Positions 1 to 6,760 of a stretch of DNA of 11,880 bases are shown piece by piece. Position numbers and translations under genes: made by a program. The stretch's first letter is position 1. Every line of letters begins with the position of its first letter. Origin of the DNA: Candidatus Hydrogenedentota bacterium. Its GTDB lineage: Bacteria > Hydrogenedentota > Hydrogenedentia > Hydrogenedentales > JAEUWI01. Under the pieces are notes generated by a model. That model did not search any database. It worked only from the letters and a program-made list of their open reading frames with translations, and was not told the DNA's origin. The stretch is from assembly GCA_030430835.1 (NCBI GenBank), contig JAUIKJ010000045.1:1-11880 (forward strand), in the 5' to 3' direction.

Positions 1-1
1 G

Positions 2-406
2 ATGGGCGTGGGCGGTGCGCGCGCGGGGCTGGACAAGGCAATTGAATACGCGAAGACGCGCACGCAGTTTGACCAGCCGATCATCATGTTCGAACTGATC
101 GCGGACAAGATCGCGACGATGGCGACGGAGATTGAGGCGGCGCGGCTGCTGACCTACCGCGCGGCGGATCTTTGCGACCGTGGCATCAAGTGCAGCGCGG
201 AGGCGGCGATGGCGAAGTGGTACTCTTCGGAGATGACGAACCGCGCGGCCTATGAGGTGATCCAGATCTTCGGTGGTTATGGCTATATGGAGGAGTATGA
301 GGTGGAGCGGATGGCGCGCGACGCGCGGCTGGCGACGATCGGTGCGGGCACGTCGGAGATTATGAAAATGCTGATCGCAAAGGATATTGTGAAGCGAACG
401 CTGTAA
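2..406 (+). CDS. Acyl-CoA dehydrogenase, C-terminal part (5' end outside window)
   Basis: This is the C-terminal helical domain of an FAD-dependent acyl-CoA dehydrogenase, an enzyme that introduces the alpha,beta double bond into an acyl-CoA and passes electrons to ETF. Visible marks are the helix reading AIEYAKTRTQF (the conserved Arg and Phe contact FAD in the family), the QIFGGYGYMEEY segment at about residues 88-99, the RDARL motif, and IGAGTSEIMK near the end. The last motif carries GAGTSE where medium- and short-chain enzymes have the catalytic Glu (EGTS). That matches isovaleryl-CoA/long-chain-type members, whose catalytic Glu sits one helix earlier and would lie upstream of this window. 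The ATG at position 2 is almost certainly internal, because the N-terminal and middle domains (about 250 residues) are missing. The stop TAA is at 404-406. The class is sure, but substrate chain length or branching cannot be told. Confidence 0.93.
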   Translation: MGVGGARAGLDKAIEYAKTRTQFDQPIIMFELIADKIATMATEIEAARLLTYRAADLCDRGIKCSAEAAMAKWYSSEMTNRAAYEVIQIFGGYGYMEEYEVERMARDARLATIGAGTSEIMKMLIAKDIVKRTL

Positions 407-462
407 CGAGCGGCGCTTGTTTGCGATCGTACCGGACTGTAGGGTAACGCGCTGGATTGCCT

Positions 463-517
463 TGTCACCTCGACGATAGGAGAGGTCTTAGGATTTCTCC
501 CTCCGGTCGAAATGACA
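463..517. repeat. Imperfect 55-nt palindrome, likely interspersed repeat
   Basis: The outer arms TGTCACCTCGAC (463-474) and GTCGAAATGACA (506-517) pair at 10 of 12 positions. The inner parts (AGGAGAGGTCTT against GGATTTCTCCCTCC) continue the pairing with a few mismatches and one bulge, so the whole unit folds as a single long hairpin. The right half, with GATTTCTCCCTCCGGTCGAA, resembles from memory an interspersed repeat seen in many bacterial genomes that often gives spurious short protein calls. No run of T follows the right arm, so it is a poor intrinsic terminator, but it could stabilise the 3' end of the acyl-CoA dehydrogenase transcript. Copy number in the genome is unknown from this window. 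Confidence 0.6.
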
Positions 518-583
518 GGTGGCCGGCTAAACGCACAGTCGTGATCGGGCAGTCCATAGGCGCAAGAACACGAGGAGTACACC

Positions 584-2419
584 ATGCGCACGTTGATTCT
601 TTCCCTGAGCCTGATGGCGGCCTTGGCCGCGCAAGCGGAGCAGGGCTTCTACATCAAGCCGCACCTGAACAACATCACGCCGGACGGCTGCACGCTGATC
701 TGGGAAGCGGCGGAGCCGCAGCAGGGCGTGGTGGAGTATGGGCTGGACGCGAACTACGGCATGACGGCCGAGGCCGACGAAGCGCTGAAGATCAACCGCG
801 TGCGGATGACGGGGCTGAAGCCGGAGACGGAATACTTCTACAAAGTGACCTGCGGCGACGACGTACTGGAGAGCACGTTCATAACCGCGCCCGGGGAATC
901 GCGGCCGATCACCTTCATCATGATCGGTGATTCCCGCCGCTGGGGCACGCGCTGGGAAGAGACCGACATGGCCACGCACGCGGAGCAATGGGACCCGGAA
1001 TTCTACATTACGCAGGGCGACCTGGTGCCGAACGGGCATGTGTACGACCAATGGCCGGAACACTTCAACCGCTTCAAGACCATCAATCACCGCTACTGGA
1101 TGGCGACCGCGCGCGGTAACCACGAGGGATCGCAGATATTCGATCCAGAGAACGACTGGTTCGCGCAGTACCACGAGCTTCCCGGCGACGGTGAGCCCTA
1201 TGCCGCCTTCACCTGGGGCAACACGACCTTCGTGCTGATTTCCTTCGAACAGACCGCGGCATCGCCGAAGTGGCTGAAGGAGAATGTGCCGACCTTCGAC
1301 TCGCAGTACACCATCCTCGCGCACCATTTCCCGGTCTATTGCACGGGCTACTACTCGCCCGCCGACCAGCGCAAAGAACTCGCGCAGAGCACGATGCGCC
1401 CGCTGGCGATGACCATTGACCAGCTCGACATCGACCTCGATCTCGCGGGACACACGCACATCTACGAGCGGCTGTACCCCCTGAAGGACGGCAAGCGCAA
1501 CGACCGCGAAGGCACGACTTTCATCACCAACGGCGGCGACATCGGCGGCAACTTCCCCGAGTACTTCACCGCGCAGGGCGACGACAAGAAGACGATGGAC
1601 CAGCCGACCTACACGGTGTTCCACATGGGCGAGGATCGGATCTGGTTCCGCACCTTCGCGTGGCACCGGCAGCACGAGGAAATCGCACAGATCGACTACG
1701 GTGTAATCTGGAAAGACGAAGCCGTGCCGCAGGCGGTCTTCGCGAAGCTGGACGGCGCGGAGGGCGAGGAACTGCTGGCCGTGATCGAGGACCTCGGTGC
1801 GATGGCCTACGCGCCGGCGGCGAAGGCGCTGCTGCCGTACATGGAGAGCGGCGACGCCGCGGTGCGCCAGACGGCGATGAAGGCGATCCGCCGGATCAGT
1901 AACGTGGACGAATCCGCATCGCTGTTGCCCTTTCTGCAGGACGAGGACTTGCTGGTGCGCCGCGAGGCGGCGCGCTCGCTCGAGATCGCGATGGACCCGG
2001 TGCTCACGCCGAAGGTGATCGCGGAAGCGACGAACAAGGAACAGGACGAGCAGACGCGCATTTCCCTTATTGGCGCGTTGCAGTTTCATGCGCCCGCCGA
2101 AGCGGCGACGGATGTGCTCGTCGACCTGCTGGACACCGCGGACCGTGCGCCGGTGCCGGTACGTGAACGCGCGGCCTATGCCCTGGCCCGCACCGCGGGC
2201 GAGGCGGACATCGAGCGCATCGCTGCGATGTTCCGCGAAGAGCAATGGCCCTACGTCACTCTGCGTCTCGGCTTCGCGCTCAACGAACTCACCGGCCGCC
2301 GCCAAAGCCTCGACGACAAGGCGCCCATTGGCCGGTCGAAGCCCGGTGACGAACGCGACGAGTTCATCGAGCGCTGGATCGAGTGGTACGAGAAGCAGAA
2401 GGCGAAGGAGGCGGCGTAG
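584..2419 (+). CDS. Exported purple-acid-phosphatase-like metallophosphoesterase with C-terminal HEAT repeats
   Basis: Predicted secreted or periplasmic metal-dependent phosphoesterase of 611 residues. Domain order: a signal peptide (about 1-18, hydrophobic then AQA), an Fn3-like purple acid phosphatase N-terminal domain (about 20-103, with LKPETEYFYKV typical of such folds), a calcineurin-like phosphoesterase core (about 108-365), then alpha-helical HEAT-type repeats (about 395-570) with a charged tail. Metal-site motifs in order are GDSR (115-118), GDLV (145-148), GNHE (178-181), HH (247-248) and GHTH followed by IYER (289-296). These follow the purple acid phosphatase order. However, the first motif has Arg where GDxH/GDxG is usual, and the Tyr of GDxxY is absent, so the metal pair may differ from Fe-Zn/Mn plant-type enzymes. 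The start ATG at 584 is supported by GAGGAG at 572-577, 6 nt upstream. A strong terminator lies 24 nt after the stop. The HEAT tail suggests protein binding or surface attachment, which is inference. The substrate is unknown. Confidence 0.88.
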   Translation: MRTLILSLSLMAALAAQAEQGFYIKPHLNNITPDGCTLIWEAAEPQQGVVEYGLDANYGMTAEADEALKINRVRMTGLKPETEYFYKVTCGDDVLESTFITAPGESRPITFIMIGDSRRWGTRWEETDMATHAEQWDPEFYITQGDLVPNGHVYDQWPEHFNRFKTINHRYWMATARGNHEGSQIFDPENDWFAQYHELPGDGEPYAAFTWGNTTFVLISFEQTAASPKWLKENVPTFDSQYTILAHHFPVYCTGYYSPADQRKELAQSTMRPLAMTIDQLDIDLDLAGHTHIYERLYPLKDGKRNDREGTTFITNGGDIGGNFPEYFTAQGDDKKTMDQPTYTVFHMGEDRIWFRTFAWHRQHEEIAQIDYGVIWKDEAVPQAVFAKLDGAEGEELLAVIEDLGAMAYAPAAKALLPYMESGDAAVRQTAMKAIRRISNVDESASLLPFLQDEDLLVRREAARSLEIAMDPVLTPKVIAEATNKEQDEQTRISLIGALQFHAPAEAATDVLVDLLDTADRAPVPVRERAAYALARTAGEADIERIAAMFREEQWPYVTLRLGFALNELTGRRQSLDDKAPIGRSKPGDERDEFIERWIEWYEKQKAKEAA

Positions 2420-2443
2420 AGCGCGTCTACAGCGAATGTCCAC

Positions 2444-2478
2444 AGCAGCGGCTGGCTACGTCCAGCCGCTGCTTTTTT
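2444..2478 (+). terminator. Rho-independent terminator of the phosphatase gene
   Basis: A perfect 12-bp stem (AGCAGCGGCTGG at 2444-2455 with CCAGCCGCTGCT at 2462-2473) encloses a 6-nt loop and runs directly into six T (2473-2478). It begins 24 nt after the stop codon of the phosphoesterase gene and should separate that gene from the following one. Confidence 0.92.
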
Positions 2479-2987
2479 CGTGGGTCTGTCGTCCCGGCGC
2501 TCCCGACCCCGGGTCGACCGCGACGGTGGTGCTGCGAATCGCCGCATCGCGGTGTGCATGCGCGCGATACGGCGGCGGGCGTTGCGGGCGTGTGGAGAAA
2601 ACTGCACAGTCTGGGCTGGTGGTGTTGACACGATCCCGGGGTCGGGGATCCCGGGCTACCGGCTTGTTCACCCTGCACGGCATTGCTCGAGGACGCGCAA
2701 TACCGTGGCACCCGGAGATACCGCTGTCGGCGCGAGGCGTACCTGTGGAGTGCATGAGCTTGCGCATGCCTCGCGAAGCGAGACGCGCTGCAACGGCATG
2801 GGGCATTCGTAGCGGCTTGGGCGCGGGATGGTTGCGCGGGTCGTTCGGCTGCGCCGCGGGTTTCGCATCGCACGACACCTCCACGGCGCTGCGGCTCTTG
2901 GGTGTGCGTGTAACTCTGTGGGAAGGATGACATTCACTGGCGGTTCCTCGCATACTCGCTGTTTTGGCTGATGCGTGGTGGCGGGAC
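2479..2987. other. Gene-free stretch of about 500 nt, no convincing coding sequence or RNA gene
   Basis: Open frames cross this stretch on both strands, but their translations are rich in Arg, Ala, Pro and Ser, lack recognisable domains and have no supported starts, as expected of chance frames in GC-rich DNA. Small palindromes are visible, for example GATCCC/GGGATC around 2632-2650 and CTCGC-GAA-GCGAG at 2770-2782. I see no tRNA, rRNA, transposase remnant or clear riboswitch. It may be a long leader of the next gene, decayed sequence, or a landing site for repeats, since it ends in the inverted repeat pair at 2988-3074. Confidence 0.6.
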
Positions 2988-3074
2988 AAATAGGGACAGC
3001 CACCTATTTTTTGTCACGGCCAACATCATCACAATTGCCGTCTGAAGAAAAATAGGTGACTGTCCCTATTTTTT
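2988..3074. repeat. Inverted pair of AAATAGGGACAG repeats (REPIN-like hairpin element)
   Basis: The left copy (2988-3011) and the right copy (3048-3071, inverted) are reverse complements over 24 nt with a single mismatch (C3000 opposite A3059), separated by 36 nt. Each copy is also a small palindrome by itself, AAATAGG facing CCTATTT around a GACAG(T/C)CA centre, and each is followed by a run of T. The motif AAATAGGGACAGTCACCTATTT is, from memory, a recurrent intergenic repeat near IS200-like REP-associated tyrosine transposases in diverse bacteria. Two copies in inverted orientation forming a hairpin is the REPIN arrangement. No transposase is present in this window, so the element would be mobilised in trans. 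Confidence 0.7.
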
Positions 3075-3080
3075 GGAGGT
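3075..3080 (+). promoter_or_regulatory. Ribosome binding site abutting the REPIN-like repeat
   Basis: GGAGGT lies 6 nt before the ATG at 3087 and starts at the very base after the T-run of the right repeat copy. The repeat hairpin therefore forms the immediate 5' edge of the translation initiation region of the fusion gene. A folded hairpin there could hinder or expose the site. The SD itself is strong and fixes the start codon. Confidence 0.85.
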
Positions 3081-3086
3081 GCTGGT

Positions 3087-6000
3087 ATGCGTAGCGTGAA
3101 GGTGTGGCTTTGGATCGCGGCGGCATTGGGGCTGCTTCTAGGGTGGAGTCCGGATGTGGCGGCGGAAGCGGACAACGCAGAGCTCTTCAACCGCGACAAC
3201 CTGGTCGCGTGGTGCGTGGTGCCTTTTGATGCGAAAAAGCGGGGGCCGGAAGCGCGGGCGGAGATGTTGACGCGCGCGGGGATTTTCAGTCTGGCCTATG
3301 ACTGGCGCGCAGAGCATATCCCCACCTTTGATGAGGAGATGGAGACGCTGAAGCGCTGGGGCATTAACCTGAAGGCCTTCTGGTTTCCGGGCGCATTGAA
3401 CGAGGAGGCGAAGGCGATCCTGGATGTGCTGGCGCGGCACGGGATGCAGACGGAACTGTGGGTGACGATGCACGGCGGCGAGATCGAATGCACGCCGGAA
3501 GAGCACGCGGCGCGGGTGGCGCAACATGTGGATGCGCTGCGGCCGCTGGTGGATGCGGCGGCGGCGATCGGCTGTAAGGTGGGGCTCTACAACCACGGCG
3601 GCTGGTTCGGGGAGCCGGAGAACCAGATCGAAATCCTGAAGGCGTTGGGCGCGGACAATGTGGGGCTGGTCTATAACCTGCACCACGGGCATGGACACCT
3701 GGATCGGCTGCCGGCCCTGCTCGCCGCAATGAAGCCTTATCTCTATTGCCTGAACCTGAACGGCATGGTGACCGACGGCGATCAGCTGGGCAACAAGATT
3801 GTGCCGTTGGGGAATGGGGATCGTGACCTGGAGGTGTTGCGTGCGATTCGCGGGAGCGGCTATGCGGGGCCCATCGGCGTGCTCGGCCACACGATGGACG
3901 ATGCGGAAGAGACGCTGCTGGACAACCTCGACGGGCTGGAATGGTTGCTAAAGCAACTCGACGGCGCGGACGCGGGGCCGCGTCCGGCGTTGCGTGTGGG
4001 GCGCGCGGAGGAAGCGCGTGGGGCGGCGAGCCTCTCCCCCGCCTTCGGTCAGGCGCTCGCGGGCGGCATGGTGATGCCGGGCGATGCGGCGTACCGCACG
4101 CCGCCGATCACGGTGGAACTGCGCGCGCGGCTGCATGGTAACGGCAACTACAATATTCTCGCCGCAAACGATACGAAGGCCTCGGGGAATCATTGGGAGA
4201 TTTTCACAGAAGCGGGTACGGGGCACCTTGCGGTCTACGTGCCGGGGCGTACGCCGAATCATCTACGGACGACGCTCAATCTCTGTGATGACACATGGCA
4301 CTCGCTTGCGATGCACTACGGTGCGGATTCGATCCGGCTCTATGTGGATGGCGCGATCGCGGGGGAAGTGTCGACCACACGCAACGACATGCCGGGCGTG
4401 GACGGCGGCTTCGCGATGGGGCGTCTGGTCGAGGGCGGGTTTTTCTGCGATGGCGAGATTGACGATGTGCGCGTTTCGCGCGGACTGCGGGAACCGACCT
4501 GGGACGCTGCGCCGCGCGTGAAGGACGGCAAGACGATTGCCCTATGGGACTTCGACGATCTCCGCGCGGACGCGGCGGTGCGCACACTGGAACTTGAAGA
4601 CCCGGAGCGCCGGGCGGCGCTGCCGCTGTACCAGACGATTCCCGCAGCGCGTACGGAAGACCTGACGCCGGCGCTGGACGTGCCCGCGACGAACTACAGC
4701 ACCTGGACGCGTTCGCACGGCGACGCGGGCAACACGCGCTTCAGCGCGGACATGACGATTACGCGCGAGAATGTCGTACAACTCACGCAGGCGTGGGTCT
4801 ACCACTCAGGCGATGGCGCGGCGAATATCCAGTGCAATCCAATCGTGGTGGACGGTGTGATTTATGCGCCGACGGCGGGCAACTGCATCGTGGCGATCGA
4901 CGGCGCGACGGGCGCCGAGCGCTGGCGCTTTGACCCCGGCGGGAAACCCGCCTTTCGTGGACTGACCTATTGGCCGGGCGCGGGCGAGGATCGCCCGCGC
5001 TTGCTGTTTACGGCGGGTGAATATCTCTACGCGATCAACCCTGCGGACGGCACACTCATCGCTACCTTCGGCGAAGACGGGCGCGTGCGAAGCGGCGAGT
5101 CGCGCGTGGCGGGTGCGGTGTATGAAAGCGTCTTCGTATTGCCCAGCTACGCGGGAGATGTCTATGGAATCGACGTGCGCACGGGCGCGTTGTTGTGGAC
5201 TTTTCATACGATCCCGCGCGATGGCGAGTATGGCCGCGACACCTGGGACGCGCCGGAACAGGGCGCGAACTGCTGGGGCGGCATGGCGATGGACAGGGCG
5301 CGCGGGATTGCCTACGTCTCCACCGGATCGCCGAAACCCAACTTCGCGGGGAACACGCACCTGGGGCAGAACCTCTTTTCCAATTGCGTGATCGCGCTGG
5401 ATGCGCGCAGGGGTGAACGCCTGTGGCACTTTCAGGAGATCCGGCATGACATCTGGGATTTGGACATTCCCGCGCCGCCGAACCTCGTGACGGTAACGCG
5501 CGATGGAACGCGCTATGACGCGGTGGCGCAGACGACGAAGATGGGCAACACCCTGCTGCTGGATCGTGGCACCGGCGCGCCATTGTTCCCCTTTCGCATG
5601 CGCCGCGCACCGGTATCGAAGCTTCCCGGCGAACGCACCTGGCCCTACCAGCCGGATGTCGCGTTGCCCGAGCCCTTCGCCCGGCGGGCCTTCTCGCTGG
5701 AGGCGGTGACGAACCGCACTCCAGTGGCGCGCAACTTTGTAATGTCCCATCTCGCGAACGCGAACTACGGCTGGTTCGAGCCCTTCGAGGAGAACGTGCC
5801 GACAGCGCTCTATGGTTTTCACGGCGGCGCGGAGTGGAGCGGCGCGGCCTATGATCCGGAATCGCAGCGGCTCTATGTCTCCGGCAACCACATGCCGTGG
5901 ATCGTGACGGTCTTTCGCGAGGACCCGCCCTGCGGAAACGCGGATGAACCGACGGCCGGTGAAATGGTCTACCGGAAGCACTGCGTGCAGTGTCATGGTC

Positions 6001-6632
6001 CAACGCGCCGCGGCGTGGGGATGAATCCGCCCTTGCATGGGCTCGCGCGGCGGATGGACGATGCGGCGGTGCGCGCGCTGTTGGCCACAGGCCGCAATGC
6101 GATGCCGAAGCTGGAGGGCCTGAGCGAAGCAGATACCGGTTTGTTACTCGATTATCTTTTTCAGCGCGACTGCGAGGCTTCAGTTGGTGACGGAGAAATA
6201 CGCTACACGCACAACGGGTATCCGAAGTTGCTCGACGACGAAGGCTATCCCGGCGTGACGCCGCCGTGGGGTACGCTCAACTGCATCGATCTCAACACCG
6301 GAAAGATCGAGTGGCGCGTGCCGCTGGGCTACTACCCTGAACTCGCCGAATGGGGCGAGGACGATACCGGCGCGGAGAACTTTGGTGGCCCCAGCGTAAC
6401 GGCCGGCGGGCTCGTGTTCTGTGCGGGTACGCCGGACCTGTTGATTCGCGCCTTCGACGCGGAGAACGGCGGCGAACTGTGGTCGCACCCCCTGCCCTTC
6501 GGCGGCTATGCCCCGCCGACGATCTACGCGGCGGGCGGTCGAACGTACGTGCTCATCGCCGCGACGGGCGGTGGCAAGTTGGGCACCGAAACGGGCGACG
6601 CCTATGTCGCCTTCGCGCTACCCGCCGAGTAG
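3087..6632 (+). CDS. Exported fusion: sugar isomerase/epimerase-like TIM barrel + LamG-like domain + PQQ dehydrogenase with inserted cytochrome c
   Basis: This 1181-residue protein has four parts after a signal peptide (about 1-26). Residues 35-290 resemble the AP-endonuclease-2/xylose-isomerase-like TIM barrels (GLYNHGGWFGEPENQ, VYNLHHGHGHLDRL, CLNLNGM, IGVLGHT). Residues 338-470 read as a LamG/concanavalin-like sandwich (WHSLAMHYGADSIRLYVDG, then GEIDDVRVS). Residues 535-1181 match the propeller of membrane PQQ glucose dehydrogenase: WTRSHGDAGNTRFS, WDLDIPAPPNL, TTKMGN (K818 aligns with the family's catalytic Lys), AEWSGAAYDP, and a C-terminal GGPSVTAGGLVF to GDAYVAFALP segment. A class I cytochrome c is inserted at about 945-1030, with CVQCH (C966, C969, H970) and probable ligand M1006. 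The membrane segments of E. coli-type Gcd are absent. The predicted job is periplasmic or extracellular oxidation of a sugar or alcohol, with electrons going from PQQ to the fused heme. The role of the TIM barrel is inferred only. The start is fixed by GGAGGT at 3075. Confidence 0.85.
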   Translation: MRSVKVWLWIAAALGLLLGWSPDVAAEADNAELFNRDNLVAWCVVPFDAKKRGPEARAEMLTRAGIFSLAYDWRAEHIPTFDEEMETLKRWGINLKAFWFPGALNEEAKAILDVLARHGMQTELWVTMHGGEIECTPEEHAARVAQHVDALRPLVDAAAAIGCKVGLYNHGGWFGEPENQIEILKALGADNVGLVYNLHHGHGHLDRLPALLAAMKPYLYCLNLNGMVTDGDQLGNKIVPLGNGDRDLEVLRAIRGSGYAGPIGVLGHTMDDAEETLLDNLDGLEWLLKQLDGADAGPRPALRVGRAEEARGAASLSPAFGQALAGGMVMPGDAAYRTPPITVELRARLHGNGNYNILAANDTKASGNHWEIFTEAGTGHLAVYVPGRTPNHLRTTLNLCDDTWHSLAMHYGADSIRLYVDGAIAGEVSTTRNDMPGVDGGFAMGRLVEGGFFCDGEIDDVRVSRGLREPTWDAAPRVKDGKTIALWDFDDLRADAAVRTLELEDPERRAALPLYQTIPAARTEDLTPALDVPATNYSTWTRSHGDAGNTRFSADMTITRENVVQLTQAWVYHSGDGAANIQCNPIVVDGVIYAPTAGNCIVAIDGATGAERWRFDPGGKPAFRGLTYWPGAGEDRPRLLFTAGEYLYAINPADGTLIATFGEDGRVRSGESRVAGAVYESVFVLPSYAGDVYGIDVRTGALLWTFHTIPRDGEYGRDTWDAPEQGANCWGGMAMDRARGIAYVSTGSPKPNFAGNTHLGQNLFSNCVIALDARRGERLWHFQEIRHDIWDLDIPAPPNLVTVTRDGTRYDAVAQTTKMGNTLLLDRGTGAPLFPFRMRRAPVSKLPGERTWPYQPDVALPEPFARRAFSLEAVTNRTPVARNFVMSHLANANYGWFEPFEENVPTALYGFHGGAEWSGAAYDPESQRLYVSGNHMPWIVTVFREDPPCGNADEPTAGEMVYRKHCVQCHGPTRRGVGMNPPLHGLARRMDDAAVRALLATGRNAMPKLEGLSEADTGLLLDYLFQRDCEASVGDGEIRYTHNGYPKLLDDEGYPGVTPPWGTLNCIDLNTGKIEWRVPLGYYPELAEWGEDDTGAENFGGPSVTAGGLVFCAGTPDLLIRAFDAENGGELWSHPLPFGGYAPPTIYAAGGRTYVLIAATGGGKLGTETGDAYVAFALPAE

Positions 6633-6675
6633 GCTTCGCCTAAGTCGGGTTCTGTCAGCCATTTAGCCCGAGCAT

Positions 6676-6704
6676 TTGACGCATTTCGCATTTCGCGGTA
6701 CATT
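6676..6704 (+). promoter_or_regulatory. Putative sigma70-type promoter for the protease gene
   Basis: TTGACG (6676-6681, 5 of 6 to TTGACA) and TACATT (6699-6704, 4 of 6 to TATAAT) are separated by 17 nt, which would start transcription near 6711, about 50 nt before the ATG at 6761. The -10 is overlapped by the inverted repeat GTACA-TTT-TGTAC (6698-6710), a possible operator. Tandem GCATTTC heptamers (6681-6694) fill most of the spacer. This is an AT-richer island in GC-rich DNA. It is a prediction by match to consensus only; sigma factor preferences in this lineage are unknown. Confidence 0.5.
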
Positions 6705-6748
6705 TTGTACAGGGTATTCGTTTGGGGACGCTTGGGGCGTCGTGTTTG

Positions 6749-6755
6749 AGGGGAG
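6749..6755 (+). promoter_or_regulatory. Ribosome binding site deciding the protease start
   Basis: AGGGGAG lies 5 nt before ATG 6761. It favours this ATG over an in-frame TTG at 6722, which has no good SD and would put 13 extra residues ahead of the signal peptide. A short hairpin (GACGC/GCGTC, 6727-6741) stands just upstream. Confidence 0.75.
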
Positions 6756-6760
6756 CTACC

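Noticed and set aside
527..2443. Long - strand open frame of 638 codons antisense to the phosphatase gene
   Set aside because: The translation is Arg/Val/Leu/His-rich with no domain. It mirrors the codon structure of the + gene, which has clear motifs, an SD and a terminator.
2625..2653. Perfect TTGACA as -35 of a promoter for the fusion gene
   Set aside because: The sequence 16-18 nt downstream is GC-rich (ATCCCG region) with no -10-like hexamer.
2070..2930. 286-codon + frame running from the phosphatase tail across its terminator
   Set aside because: It overlaps the HEAT-repeat coding sequence in another frame, crosses a strong terminator, and its product is Arg/Ser/Pro-rich without domains.
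4806..6038. 410-codon - strand open frame antisense to the quinoprotein part of the fusion gene
   Set aside because: Shadow frame in GC-rich DNA; the + strand frame shows PQQ and cytochrome c motifs through the same interval.
6630..6642. Small hairpin TAGGC-TTC-GCCTA at the fusion gene stop as a terminator
   Set aside because: Only 5 bp and not followed by a T-run.
6722..6760. Upstream in-frame TTG start for the protease
   Set aside because: No SD precedes it and it would add 13 residues before a well-formed signal peptide; ATG 6761 has AGGGGAG 5 nt upstream.
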